This document shows, one piece after another, positions 31,107-39,667 of a stretch of 64,000 nt of DNA. Below the pieces are notes generated by a model that had not been told where the DNA came from, searched no databases, and saw only the letters and a program-made list of their open reading frames with translations. The position numbers and the translations under genes are program-made. The DNA is from Deltaproteobacteria bacterium (GTDB taxonomy: Bacteria; Myxococcota_A; Polyangia; Polyangiales; Ga0077539), in the NCBI GenBank assembly GCA_947477565.1, contig CANJUR010000005.1, positions 106,946 to 170,945 of the forward strand, read 5' to 3'. Within the stretch, counting starts at the first letter, position 1. The number at the start of each line of letters is the position of its first letter.

Positions 31107-33179
31107 TCAATCGGGCCGGCAGCCGTCGCCGCCGCAGGTGTCGATGATCTCGCCCGTGCGAAAAAACGTCACCATCTGCCTCTGGTGCCAGTCGCGCGAG
31201 CGCGGGAAACCGTGCGGGTTGGTGCCCACTTCCGGCGGCGGAACATTCCCCGGCGGGGGCCACGCGTTGCCGAAGTCGTAGAGCACCACGCCCGAGCCGC
31301 GCCGCGGATATGGACTCTGGGTGATGCCGAAGGGCGTGCGCTGGTTGTCGTAGTTCTGCATGAGGGCGATGCCGAGGTCCGAGCGGGCGGCGATCTCGTT
31401 GGTGAACACGGCGACCTCGAAGTCGCCTTTGGCCGGAACGAGAAGCACTTCGTGAGGGGTGTTACCGGGGAAGGGTTCCTGGTGGATGTGCCGGAGGTAG
31501 CTCACCGGCTCGGTTCCGTCCCAGAGAAGCTGCACGTATGCGAGGCCGATCGCCTGGTCGGCGGTGCTCGGGTAACTGCGGCGCAACCCCTCGAAGTATC
31601 CCGTGAAGTCGCGCGAGCGATGCAAGAGAGTGAAGTAGTTGTTGCCCGGCACCCCGAGGTGCCCGCGGGTGACGTCCGGGGAGAGCGCGAGGAAGGTTCC
31701 GCCAAAGATGCCGCCCTGCGAAATGCCCGAGTAATAAAGCTCGCCGGGAGTGATTCGGATGTTGTGCGAGGCGACCTCCGTGAGGCCCGCGATCTGCTCA
31801 CGCATGGCGCGCGCGAGAAGCACCCACTCGACCATTCCCTGGTGGAGCCGCTCGCCGACGGAGGTGAAGTACGACGCGTCGCGAAGCGTCGCGAAGATGC
31901 CGGAGAGGTCTTCTTCGTACATCCCCGTGAGGTTGGCCGCGAAGAAGATGAGATTGTGCGCGTTGGCGATGTGGCCGTTGTACCCGGCGCGGACCTCCTC
32001 GGCGGACCCGAGCAGGCCGTGGCCGTACATCACCAGGCCCTGCGGCTCGCCGCGAAGGGCGGAGTGCGGGATGCGAATCCAGAAGCGCGGCTGGCGCGTT
32101 CCGTTGGCCACAGGGCGGCCGTTGGCGTCGTAGTTCATCTCCCATCCGGGCTGGCTGCCGAGGCGACGCGGGCGGAGGTAGTGCGGCACCTCGAAGGTGC
32201 CGGAGATCTCCATCGCGATGTTCTCGTCGTAGGGGCGGCCGCTGCCGTCGCGCATCGGTAAGAAGGTCGTCACGTTGTCCACCGCGAGCCGCGGACCCGA
32301 CGGACCCACTCGCGCGAGGGCGTCGTCGCGCATCGCGAGCAGACGCCCGTGGAGACTCTCCGAACTTGCCGTCTGGAAGTCCCACGCGAGGGTGAGCGTT
32401 CCGCGCGGCACGCCCGCGCCTTCCAGGAGCGTAAACACCTCGTCGAAGCGCGCCTGCCGCGGTGCGAGCGCCGGGTCGCCCATGGTCATGCCCGCGCGAA
32501 GCCGCGCGAAGGCGGGCGATGGTGCGATGACCGCCCCCGCGGTGGTGCGCAGGTCGCGAAACGCCACCACGTAGCGGGTATTCTCCTTCAGGATCACCCC
32601 TGGGCGCAGGAAGAGAATCTTCCGTTCGACGGTGGGCTCCTGCCCGTCGAGTTCGACGAAATATGGAATACGTTGGAGGGTATTCCCTTGAACCTCGTAG
32701 AGAAGCGCGGCGGCGTCGGCGGCGAGCGCGCGATCCTGATGGTCTTCCGTGGCCATGGCGGCGAGGTCGAGGTTGGGAAAACTGGTCATGATGGGCGAGC
32801 CGAGGCCGTAGCCGTCGAAGCGCCGGAGCGGCCGCGGGTCTATCGGGTCGCCGGAGCCGTTACTGGGGAGCGACGCAGCGCCAAAGGTGAGCGCGTAGCC
32901 GGTGCGTCGCGTGGCGTCGCGGCGGAGATAGAGATTCGACGGCCATGGGAGCGCGCACGCACCCGGATCGATCGGGTCGCAGTCGCCCTCTGGCAGCGAA
33001 GTCGCTGCGCTGGCGTCTTCGTCGGCGATGGCTCCGCCGTCCACGATGAGGCTGCCGACGTCGCGGGCGGGAACATCCACCGCGGCGTCGCGCGGAGGGT
33101 CCGCGGCGGTCTCCGTGCAGGCGCTGAGCGGGAGCAGGGCGAAGAGAACGACGGGGGAGAGCCGGAGGGGACTGCGCAT
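31107..33179 (-). CDS. Lipoprotein with alpha/beta-hydrolase-like domain
   Basis: 690 aa from the ATG at 33179, with a lipobox (LLPLSAC) and an acidic D/A linker (AAVDVPARDVGS). A distinctive N-terminal part reads CDPIDPGACALPWPSNLY and RTGYALTFG. The nucleophile elbow is probably GISQGG near residue 487, followed by FGGTFLAL, and an earlier VMYGHGLLGSAEE resembles an oxyanion-hole segment. Secreted hydrolases of this type occur widely in myxobacteria; the substrate is unknown. Two cysteines near the C-terminus (DTCGGDGC) may form a disulfide. Confidence 0.72.
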   Translation of the reverse strand: MRSPLRLSPVVLFALLPLSACTETAADPPRDAAVDVPARDVGSLIVDGGAIADEDASAATSLPEGDCDPIDPGACALPWPSNLYLRRDATRRTGYALTFGAASLPSNGSGDPIDPRPLRRFDGYGLGSPIMTSFPNLDLAAMATEDHQDRALAADAAALLYEVQGNTLQRIPYFVELDGQEPTVERKILFLRPGVILKENTRYVVAFRDLRTTAGAVIAPSPAFARLRAGMTMGDPALAPRQARFDEVFTLLEGAGVPRGTLTLAWDFQTASSESLHGRLLAMRDDALARVGPSGPRLAVDNVTTFLPMRDGSGRPYDENIAMEISGTFEVPHYLRPRRLGSQPGWEMNYDANGRPVANGTRQPRFWIRIPHSALRGEPQGLVMYGHGLLGSAEEVRAGYNGHIANAHNLIFFAANLTGMYEEDLSGIFATLRDASYFTSVGERLHQGMVEWVLLARAMREQIAGLTEVASHNIRITPGELYYSGISQGGIFGGTFLALSPDVTRGHLGVPGNNYFTLLHRSRDFTGYFEGLRRSYPSTADQAIGLAYVQLLWDGTEPVSYLRHIHQEPFPGNTPHEVLLVPAKGDFEVAVFTNEIAARSDLGIALMQNYDNQRTPFGITQSPYPRRGSGVVLYDFGNAWPPPGNVPPPEVGTNPHGFPRSRDWHQRQMVTFFRTGEIIDTCGGDGCRPD

Positions 33180-33272
33180 GATGGTGAGGTGCGCGGATGA
33201 AACGGTCCGCCGACCCACCGGGTCAAGGGTCCGATCGTGGCCGTGGAGGACAGCGACGCGGAGCGGGGTCGA

Positions 33273-34355
33273 TCAGGCCGCGAGGGTGACGGACTCTTCG
33301 GGCCAGGTGCGCATCGGGTGCACGCGGTCTTTGAGCATCGCGATGACGTCTTCGTCCGAGCGCGCCACGCCGTCGAGGCGCACGTAGCAGCGCGCGAGAA
33401 TCTTCCATTGCCCCGTCCAGAGCAGCACCGACACCAGGAAGAAGTCGATGCCCGCGAAGACGATGGCGCCCTCGCGCGCGTACTGCTCGCGGTTGGCGAT
33501 GAGATCGCCGGGGAGTTCGGTCCAGTGGCGGTTGGCCTTGAGGTGGTGGCCGACGTGATAGCCGTCGTTGAAGCAGCGGCGGTTGTAGGGGGTGTTGATG
33601 CAGCTCACGGAGTTGGCGATGCCGTTGTTCTTCCGCGCGGTGTTGAGAAACGCGTGCTGTCCCCAGTTGCCGGCCATCATCATGAAGCGGCACGTGACGA
33701 AGGGGATCACGAACGCCGCGAGGCCGAAGCGCCAGTCGAGGAGCATCGCGCCGACCAGGACGACCTCGTGCGCGATCTCGAAGGTGATCATGCGGCGGGC
33801 CATCGATTTGCGGCCCTTGCGGAGCAGGTACGTCGGGAGTTCGATGATGACGAGCGCGAAAAAACGACCGAAATACACGAGGAAATGCAGGAAGCTGTCG
33901 CGGCGATATCGCATCGTCGAGGAGAGGTCTTCGGGCATGTTGTCCTCCATGTGGTGCATGCCCATGTGGTGCTCGCGGTAGCCCGACGGGATGCCGAAGA
34001 AGAACGACATCGTGTAGGGGTGCCAGCGGTTCCAGGCGGCCGACCGGAAAAACGGCCGGTGCATGGTGTTGTGCAACATCAGGATCACCGATGGCACCAG
34101 CAGGGCCCACAGCCCGAAGTACGCCACCATCGGAACCCACGCAGGTAGCCGCGTGAAATGCAGCGCCGCGTAGAGCGCCGCCAGAGCGAGGGCCATCACG
34201 AGATACATCCGCAAGGTGAGGCGCGCGAAGACCTCGTCGCGGGCCTCGTGCAGCCGCGCCCTGATGGCGCGAGACAGCCCCGAGTCGGCGTACGTCGGCG
34301 CCTCCTGGGGGTCGGTGATCGCAGGAAAAAGCGACTCGTTCGCGTGCTCGGACAT
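33273..34355 (-). CDS. Membrane fatty-acid desaturase/hydroxylase
   Basis: 360 aa from ATG 34355 (MSEHANESLFP); the very long upstream frame runs antisense through the acyl-CoA dehydrogenase and is not coding. Three histidine boxes are present: HNTMH, HHMGMHHMED and HVGHHLKANRH, with two pairs of membrane helices between them. This pattern binds the di-iron centre of the FA_desaturase family. It diverges from the acyl-CoA dehydrogenase with 138 nt between starts, so a role in lipid modification is plausible. Confidence 0.88.
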   Translation of the reverse strand: MSEHANESLFPAITDPQEAPTYADSGLSRAIRARLHEARDEVFARLTLRMYLVMALALAALYAALHFTRLPAWVPMVAYFGLWALLVPSVILMLHNTMHRPFFRSAAWNRWHPYTMSFFFGIPSGYREHHMGMHHMEDNMPEDLSSTMRYRRDSFLHFLVYFGRFFALVIIELPTYLLRKGRKSMARRMITFEIAHEVVLVGAMLLDWRFGLAAFVIPFVTCRFMMMAGNWGQHAFLNTARKNNGIANSVSCINTPYNRRCFNDGYHVGHHLKANRHWTELPGDLIANREQYAREGAIVFAGIDFFLVSVLLWTGQWKILARCYVRLDGVARSDEDVIAMLKDRVHPMRTWPEESVTLAA

Positions 34356-34493
34356 CGCGCGGACTGATAGCCCGACCGGGCGCCGATCTCCAGAGCCCCC
34401 CCTTGGACACCGCCGGCGCGGTTGCGCATCGTCAGGCGAGCGCAGCCTTCGAGGCGTGACAGGCACCGCCTCGCTCCACCAGTATCGCGCGCC

Positions 34494-35714
34494 ATGAACG
34501 ACGGTTGGCTGCCACGATCCCAGCGGTCTAAGGACCTTCACGCGAGCGTCGCGCACTTCATGGAGACGGAGGTGCTCCCCGCGGAGGCAGCCTTCCTCGC
34601 GTCGCTCAAGGAAGAGCGCTGGCGCGTGCCGGCGGTGATGGCAGAGCTCAAGCAGAAGGCCCGTGCGCGCGGCCTCTGGAATCTCTTTCTCCCCGAGCAC
34701 GAAGGCGGCGCCGGGTTGACCAACCTGGAGTACGCGCCGATGGCCGAACTCATGGGACAGCTCGCGTTCGCGCCCGAGGTGTTCAACTGCGGCGCACCGG
34801 ATACGGGCAACATGGAGGTGCTCGCGCGCTACGGAACGCCCGCGCAGAAGGAGCGCTGGCTCGTCCCGTTGTTGAACGGCGAGATCCGCTCGGGGTTCGC
34901 GATGACCGAACCCGGGGTGGCCTCGTCGGACGCCACCAACATCCAGGCGAGCATCCGCCGGGAGGGCGACCAGTACGTCCTCGACGGCCAGAAATGGTGG
35001 ACCTCCGGCGCCGGTGATCCCCGGTGCCGGGTGCTTATCTTCATGGGTAAAACCGACCCGACGAACCCCGATCGGCACCACCAGCAGTCGATGATCCTCG
35101 TGCCGATGGACACCCCCGGCGTAAAGGTCGAGCGGATGCTCCCGGTGTTCGGCTACGACGACGCGCCGCACGGCCACGGGGAGATCTCCTTCACCGACGT
35201 GCGCGTTCCCGTAGACCACCTCCTGCTCGGCGAGGGCCGCGGGTTCGAGATCGCCCAGGGGCGTCTCGGACCGGGCCGCATCCACCACTGCATGCGCCTC
35301 ATCGGGCTCGCCGAGCGAGCGCTCGCCAAGGCCTGCCAGCGCCTGCTTTCCCGTGTGGCCTTCGGCAAGGCCCTCGCAGAGCAGTCCGTCTGGCGCGAGC
35401 GCATCGCCGACGCGCGCGTCGCCATCGATCAGACCCGCCTGCTCGTGCTCCACGCCGCGCACACCATGGACGTCGGCGGCAACAAGCTCGCCCGCGCAGA
35501 GATCGCCATGATCAAGATCGCCGCGCCGCAGATGGCCTGCAACGTCATCGACATGGCGATGCAAGCGCACGGCGCCGCGGGCCTCTGCGACGACCACGGG
35601 CTCGCGTACGCCTACGCCGTGGCGCGCCTCCTGCGCGTCGCCGACGGGCCCGACGAGGTGCACCGCGACCAACTCGGTCGCATGGAGTTCGCGAAACACC
35701 GGGGAGTGCGTTGA
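34494..35714 (+). CDS. Acyl-CoA dehydrogenase
   Basis: 406 aa. FAD-binding and acyl-CoA folds are visible: [35 protein letters not shown], the GQKWWTSGA strand, and C-terminal [22 protein letters not shown]. This is the ACAD10/11-like subgroup of FadE enzymes that oxidise acyl-CoAs at C2-C3. The ATG at 34494 gives [11 protein letters not shown]. Its stop overlaps the TTG start of the transporter gene, so the two are likely co-translated. Confidence 0.9.
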   Translation: MNDGWLPRSQRSKDLHASVAHFMETEVLPAEAAFLASLKEERWRVPAVMAELKQKARARGLWNLFLPEHEGGAGLTNLEYAPMAELMGQLAFAPEVFNCGAPDTGNMEVLARYGTPAQKERWLVPLLNGEIRSGFAMTEPGVASSDATNIQASIRREGDQYVLDGQKWWTSGAGDPRCRVLIFMGKTDPTNPDRHHQQSMILVPMDTPGVKVERMLPVFGYDDAPHGHGEISFTDVRVPVDHLLLGEGRGFEIAQGRLGPGRIHHCMRLIGLAERALAKACQRLLSRVAFGKALAEQSVWRERIADARVAIDQTRLLVLHAAHTMDVGGNKLARAEIAMIKIAAPQMACNVIDMAMQAHGAAGLCDDHGLAYAYAVARLLRVADGPDEVHRDQLGRMEFAKHRGVR

Positions 35715-36988
35715 GCGCAAGCCCCTCGGGGGGGCGCTTCCCGCTGTCGGCGCGCATCGTCGTCGCGGTGGTGCTCGGCATCGTCGCGGCCCGGGTGCTC
35801 GGCCCCCGCGCGGCGGTCCTCGGTGACATCGGGATGCTGGTGATCCGGGTGCTCAAGGCGCTCGCCACGCCGCTCATCCTCTTCGCGGTGCTCGACGCCT
35901 TCGCGCGCACGGAGATCCCCGGGCGTCAGGCCGCGCGGCTCTTCGGGCTCTCCACCCTCAACGCCCTCGTGGCGATCGGGCTCGGGCTCGGCGTCGCGCA
36001 CACCATCAACGCCGGGGCGCGCTGGCAGGGTCACCTCGCGGAGTTACTCGGCCCCGCGCACGCCGCCGCCGCCGCACGCACACACGAAGGCGCCGCGCCG
36101 ACACTCGACCCGCTCACCAACCTCGGCCGGATGATTCCCGAAAGCGTGGTGGAGCCCTTCCTGAAAAACCAGGTCATCTCCGCGGTGCTCATCGCCGTGG
36201 CGCTCGGCGTGGCGCTTCGCTCTCTCAAGCGCGCCGCAGACCCAAACCTCAACGCAGCCATCGCCACCTGGGAGTCCTTCGCGCACGGCGGCCTCGCGCT
36301 CTTCAGCGGCGTGCTGCACGGCGTGGTGAAGCTCGTCCCCTTCGCGGTCTTCGGCGTGGTGGCGAGCGTCGTCGCGCGCACTGGCGTAGGCGTGTTTGCC
36401 GCGCTCGGCCCATTCCTGGCGACGGTGCTGCTCGGGCTCTTTCTGCACGCGGTGGTCTGGTACGGCCTGCTCGTCACCGTGGCCGCACGGCGCTCGCCCG
36501 CGGCCTTCTTCGCGGGCGCCGCAGACGCCGCTCTCACCGCCCTCTCCTGCGGATCAAGCCTCGCAACGTTGCCCATCACCCTGCGCTGCCTGCAGGAAAA
36601 GCTGGGCGTGTCCCCGGCCTCTGCGCGCCTGGCCGCATGCGTCGGCACCAACCTCAACCACGACGGGATCATTCTCTACGAGGCCGCCGCGGCGATCTTC
36701 GTGACGCAGGCGCTGGGCACGCATTTGACGCTCGCGCAGCAGGTGACCGTGGCGCTCTCGTCGGTGATGGCGGGCATCGGCATCGCGGGGGTGCCCGAGG
36801 CGGGTCTCATCACGCTGCCGCTGGTGCTCGGCGCCGCGGGGGTGTCTGACGCCACGGTGACGGCGGTGATTCCGCTGCTGCTGCCCATCGACTGGCTGGT
36901 GGGCCGCGGGCGCGCTGCGACCAACGTACTCAGCGACATGGCCGTGGCCACGGTGCTCGACCATTGGGAGACGAAGAAATCGGGGTGA
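35711..36988 (+). CDS. Dicarboxylate/amino acid:cation symporter (DAACS family) with altered substrate motif
   Basis: 425 aa with about eight membrane helices and the two hairpins of the GltPh fold. HP1 is CGSSLATLP rather than the usual SSSxxTLP. The TM7 motif, normally NMDGT, reads NHDGI, and the TM8 segment NVTGD reads NVLSD. The key TM7 Asn and Asp and TM8 Asn and Asp are retained, so sodium coupling may survive, but the substrate pocket must differ. TTG start overlapping the acyl-CoA dehydrogenase stop. Confidence 0.85.
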   Translation: MSASPSGGRFPLSARIVVAVVLGIVAARVLGPRAAVLGDIGMLVIRVLKALATPLILFAVLDAFARTEIPGRQAARLFGLSTLNALVAIGLGLGVAHTINAGARWQGHLAELLGPAHAAAAARTHEGAAPTLDPLTNLGRMIPESVVEPFLKNQVISAVLIAVALGVALRSLKRAADPNLNAAIATWESFAHGGLALFSGVLHGVVKLVPFAVFGVVASVVARTGVGVFAALGPFLATVLLGLFLHAVVWYGLLVTVAARRSPAAFFAGAADAALTALSCGSSLATLPITLRCLQEKLGVSPASARLAACVGTNLNHDGIILYEAAAAIFVTQALGTHLTLAQQVTVALSSVMAGIGIAGVPEAGLITLPLVLGAAGVSDATVTAVIPLLLPIDWLVGRGRAATNVLSDMAVATVLDHWETKKSG

Positions 36989-37024
36989 TTCGGCGGAGGC
37001 GAAGGGAGATGAAGCGCGGGTCGA

Positions 37025-37819
37025 TCAGCGCTTGTGCTTCTGCGCCTCGGACATCTGCGCGGCGATTTTCGCGCCGCCGCTTGCCTTGGCGAACGCCGTG
37101 ACGAGCCCCGGGGAGACGGCGAAGAGTCCTGCGCCGAGCACCTGCTCAAAGGCGGCGACGTTGAGTTCGGAGTGGTTGTTTCGCACGCAGCGCATCACGG
37201 CGCGGGCGACGTCTTCCGGGCTGCGCGTCCCGGCGCCCGCGGGCAGCGCCACCTTCGTGTCGTGAAACATCCCCGCGTCCCTGATGAACCCCGGGAAGAT
37301 CGTGCTCACCCCGACGCCCTGGGACTCAAGGTCGCCGCGCAGCGCGAGGGCGAACCCGCGCATCCCAAACTTGGTGGCGTTGTAGAGCGACTGCCCCGCG
37401 GTGGCGACCTTGCCCGAGATGGACGAGATGAAGACGATGCTGCCGCGGCCCCGGGCGGCCATGCGCTCGCCGAAGTATCGCGCGCTCTGCACCGGCGCGC
37501 GGAGGTTGACATCGAAGACCTTGTCGATCTGCGCGGCCTCGTACTCGAGCAGGTGGCCGCTGCCCGGGAGCGCGGCGTTGAGCACCGCGATGTCTACGTC
37601 GCCGGCCTCGGCGTGCATGCGATCGACATCCTCGCGGAGGCTGAGATCCGCCAGAATCACCCTGGCGCCAGTCTCCTTGGCGATCGGCTCGAGCGCGTCC
37701 GCGCGACGCCCCGTGACGATGATCTTCGCGCCGGCGCGATGCAGTTCGCGCGCGATCGCCATGCCGATTCCGCCATTGGCGCCCGTGATGAGCGCGACCA
37801 TGTCCGGGGTGATGTCCAT
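37025..37819 (-). CDS. Short-chain dehydrogenase/reductase
   Basis: 264 aa from ATG 37819. NAD(P)-binding ITGANGGIGMAIA, NAALPG, catalytic SSISGK and YNATK (Tyr-x3-Lys) give a complete classical SDR. A C-terminal tail AFAKASGGAKIAAQMSEAQKHKR is longer than usual. The substrate cannot be told; the relation to the glycan locus that starts 140 nt away on the other strand is only by proximity. The longer upstream frame runs into the divergent promoter region. Confidence 0.88.
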   Translation of the reverse strand: MDITPDMVALITGANGGIGMAIARELHRAGAKIIVTGRRADALEPIAKETGARVILADLSLREDVDRMHAEAGDVDIAVLNAALPGSGHLLEYEAAQIDKVFDVNLRAPVQSARYFGERMAARGRGSIVFISSISGKVATAGQSLYNATKFGMRGFALALRGDLESQGVGVSTIFPGFIRDAGMFHDTKVALPAGAGTRSPEDVARAVMRCVRNNHSELNVAAFEQVLGAGLFAVSPGLVTAFAKASGGAKIAAQMSEAQKHKR

Positions 37820-37826
37820 GGCGGCT

Positions 37827-37865
37827 GCGGGTACCCCAGGTGCGCGGTGCTCGCAAGCGACCGCG
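37827..37865. repeat. 39-bp near-identical repeat, copy A, in the SDR/tylF-like intergenic region
   Basis: Copy A and copy B (39605-39643) are the same 39 bases in the same orientation with two mismatches; the longest exact part is 22 bases (37844-37865) and includes GCTCGCAAGCGACCGCG. Copy A lies just upstream of the SDR start, 93 nt before the tylF-like start. Confidence 0.75.
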
Positions 37866-37958
37866 GACGCCGCGACTGGTTGGCGCATGCATCTGGCGTT
37901 GCGGTAGAAGACGCCGCGGCTCTTTGGGGTCGTCGTCACCCTTGTCCGGAGCCGCCGC

Positions 37959-38744
37959 ATGTCGCCTCAGTACCGCCATATGTTCGACCGCCTGGTCGGG
38001 TTCGCGCGCAATCCGGTACAAAAGGGCGCCGGGGAGCGAGTGCGTCTACTGAGCCAGCAGCTCATCCACGGCCTCTATGTCGCGCAGTTCGCCGGTCGGT
38101 ACACGTTCATGCTGCCCGCAGCGCAGCGCTTCTTCACTCCCTGGTACGCGCCCGAGTTTCGCGACGGCGTCTTCGCCCGCGTGCGTGCGCACACCCTGCT
38201 CCGCGAAGAGAACTGCCACCTGCTTGAGAGCCTCGTCCGGCACGCCCGTCACCTCGGCGGCGACTTTGCGGAGTGCGGAATCTACCGGGGCGGCTCGGCG
38301 TGGGTCATGGCCAACGCCCTCGCGGGCCAGCATGCGCTGCATCTATTCGACACCTTCACCGGGATGCCTGCGACCGCCGGGGCGGCCACGGACGGACACA
38401 CCGAGGGCGACTTCGGCGACACCTCCCTGGCCTCGGTGCAGACCTTCCTCGCCGACTTTTCTTCGGTGCACTTCCACCCAGGCTTCATTCCCGACACCTT
38501 CGAAGGACTCGACAATCACCAATGGGCGTTTGCCCACATCGACGTCGACATCTACTCGAGCGCTCTCGCATGCCTGGAGTACTTCTATCCGCGCATGAAA
38601 CCGGGGGGCGTGATCCTGCTCGACGACTACGGCTACCGTATCTACGAGCATGCCGAGAAGCGCGCCGTCGATGACTTCTTTGCCACGCGTCCAGAGAAGC
38701 CGATCGTCCTGCCGACGGGGCAGGCGATGATCCTGAAAATCTGA
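37959..38744 (+). CDS. TylF/MycF-family class I SAM methyltransferase
   Basis: 261 aa. The family signature is clear: GDFAECGIYRGGSA (motif I), LFDTFTGMP, HFHPGFIPDTF and DVDIYSSALACLEYFYPRMKPGG with LLDDYGY, where the aspartates bind magnesium. Known relatives O-methylate sugars (macrocin, mycinose). Here the neighbourhood suggests methylation of a surface-glycan sugar. It is the first gene of the locus, divergent from an SDR. Confidence 0.92.
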   Translation: MSPQYRHMFDRLVGFARNPVQKGAGERVRLLSQQLIHGLYVAQFAGRYTFMLPAAQRFFTPWYAPEFRDGVFARVRAHTLLREENCHLLESLVRHARHLGGDFAECGIYRGGSAWVMANALAGQHALHLFDTFTGMPATAGAATDGHTEGDFGDTSLASVQTFLADFSSVHFHPGFIPDTFEGLDNHQWAFAHIDVDIYSSALACLEYFYPRMKPGGVILLDDYGYRIYEHAEKRAVDDFFATRPEKPIVLPTGQAMILKI

Positions 38745-38846
38745 GTGATTGCCCCGCCTTTACCCCGTTGCGCCGGCCCCCCGGGAGGTGCCAGGTCAAG
38801 GGCTGCATGCGCCGAAAGCTTCGCGCTCCGCGACGACGGAGCCTGA

Positions 38847-38981
38847 CCGAAGCGATCGGAGCCCCCCAACCACCTCGATCACCTCGGAAACTCCATCGGC
38901 CTGCGCGAACTCCGCCGTCGCGTGGACGTGCGCTCACCCTTCCCCATGAATTCCCAGGAGAACCCGCTGTATTTCTGGTGA
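38847..38981 (+). pseudogene. Remnant reading frame, C-terminal end of an unidentified gene
   Basis: A 44-codon stretch with no start, between stops at 38844 and 38979, that reads like the end of a real protein (HLDHLGNSIGLRELRRRV, then SPFPMNSQENPLYFW). Other frames here give only low-complexity shadow. It lies between the tylF-like gene and the decayed FkbM paralogue, so it looks like debris from a rearrangement. The source family is not recognised. Confidence 0.4.
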
Positions 38982-39657
38982 CCACGACCCTCTCCTCGCC
39001 TCCCTGGAACACCTGCTTACGGAGTCCATCGCCGGGTCCACGACGCGGGAGTCGTCGCGATTCGCCGAGGTCACCGGAGGGGTCGCTCGCCAGGTCGTCT
39101 TGCTGGGCTCCGGCGGACTCGGTCGGCGCACGCTCTCGGGCTTGCGGCAGCCAGGCCGCGAGGTCGTTGCCTTTACCGACAACGCACCGACGCGATGGGG
39201 CATGACCATCGAGGATCTCCCGGTGCTCTCCCCGGACGAGGCCGCACGCCGTCACGGGATGAGCGCGGTCTTCATCGTGAGCATCTGGCGCGCCGAAGGA
39301 GGCTTCCGCACGAGCGGCCTGGTCGCCGATCTACGCTCCCGCGGCTGCCTCCACGTCGCCCGCATCGGTGAACTCTACTGGGCGCACCCCGTGCGCTTCC
39401 TTCCATACTACGCGATCGATCTGCCCTCGCGCGCGCTGCCCCAGTCCAACGCCATCCGACAGGCCTTCGCGATGCTCGCCGACGCGGCCTCTCGTGGGGA
39501 GTTCGTCGAGCAAAGCGCAGGGCGCTTCCGGCGTGTGATCACCTTCGAGCCCGATCCTGCCAACCGGGTACGCCTCGAGGCCTACGCCGCCTCGCTCGGC
39601 GGCCGCGGGTACCGCAGGTGGGCGGTGCTCGCAAGCGACCGCGACGGCGTGGGGTAG
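38977..39657 (+). pseudogene. Decayed FkbM-type methyltransferase paralogue (internal deletion, 3' truncation)
   Basis: Strongly similar to the intact gene at 43563-44777: shared blocks include LLGSGGLG, REVVAFTDN, VSIWRAEGGFRT and ARIGELYWAHP. In the copy, the homology runs from DPLLASLEHLL (no in-frame ATG/GTG start), continues to EFVEQ, then jumps to GRFRR; about 62 residues, including the SAM motif VDAGAFDGDT, are missing. After LEAYAASLGG the reading ends in copy B of a 39-bp repeat rather than in the rest of the methyltransferase. Catalysis is therefore impossible. Only the start at TTG 39100 would keep a frame. Confidence 0.8.
39605..39643. repeat. 39-bp near-identical repeat, copy B, at the 3' end of the decayed FkbM gene
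   Basis: Second copy of the element at 37827-37865, same orientation, two mismatches. It begins exactly where similarity to the intact methyltransferase stops and ends 24 nt before the GT-C gene. The 1.78 kb between copies contain the tylF-like gene, the unidentified remnant and the decayed paralogue. Confidence 0.75.
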
Positions 39658-39667
39658 AGTCGCGCCG

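Noticed and set aside
34356..35720. Open frame antisense to the acyl-CoA dehydrogenase, continuous with the desaturase
   Set aside because: It is the shadow of a conserved enzyme gene; the desaturase has a proper start at 34355.
38760..38960. Possible promoter or small RNA between tylF-like gene and the decayed FkbM copy
   Set aside because: No terminator, RNA motif or -10/-35 pair is visible; the protein-like reading is a better explanation.
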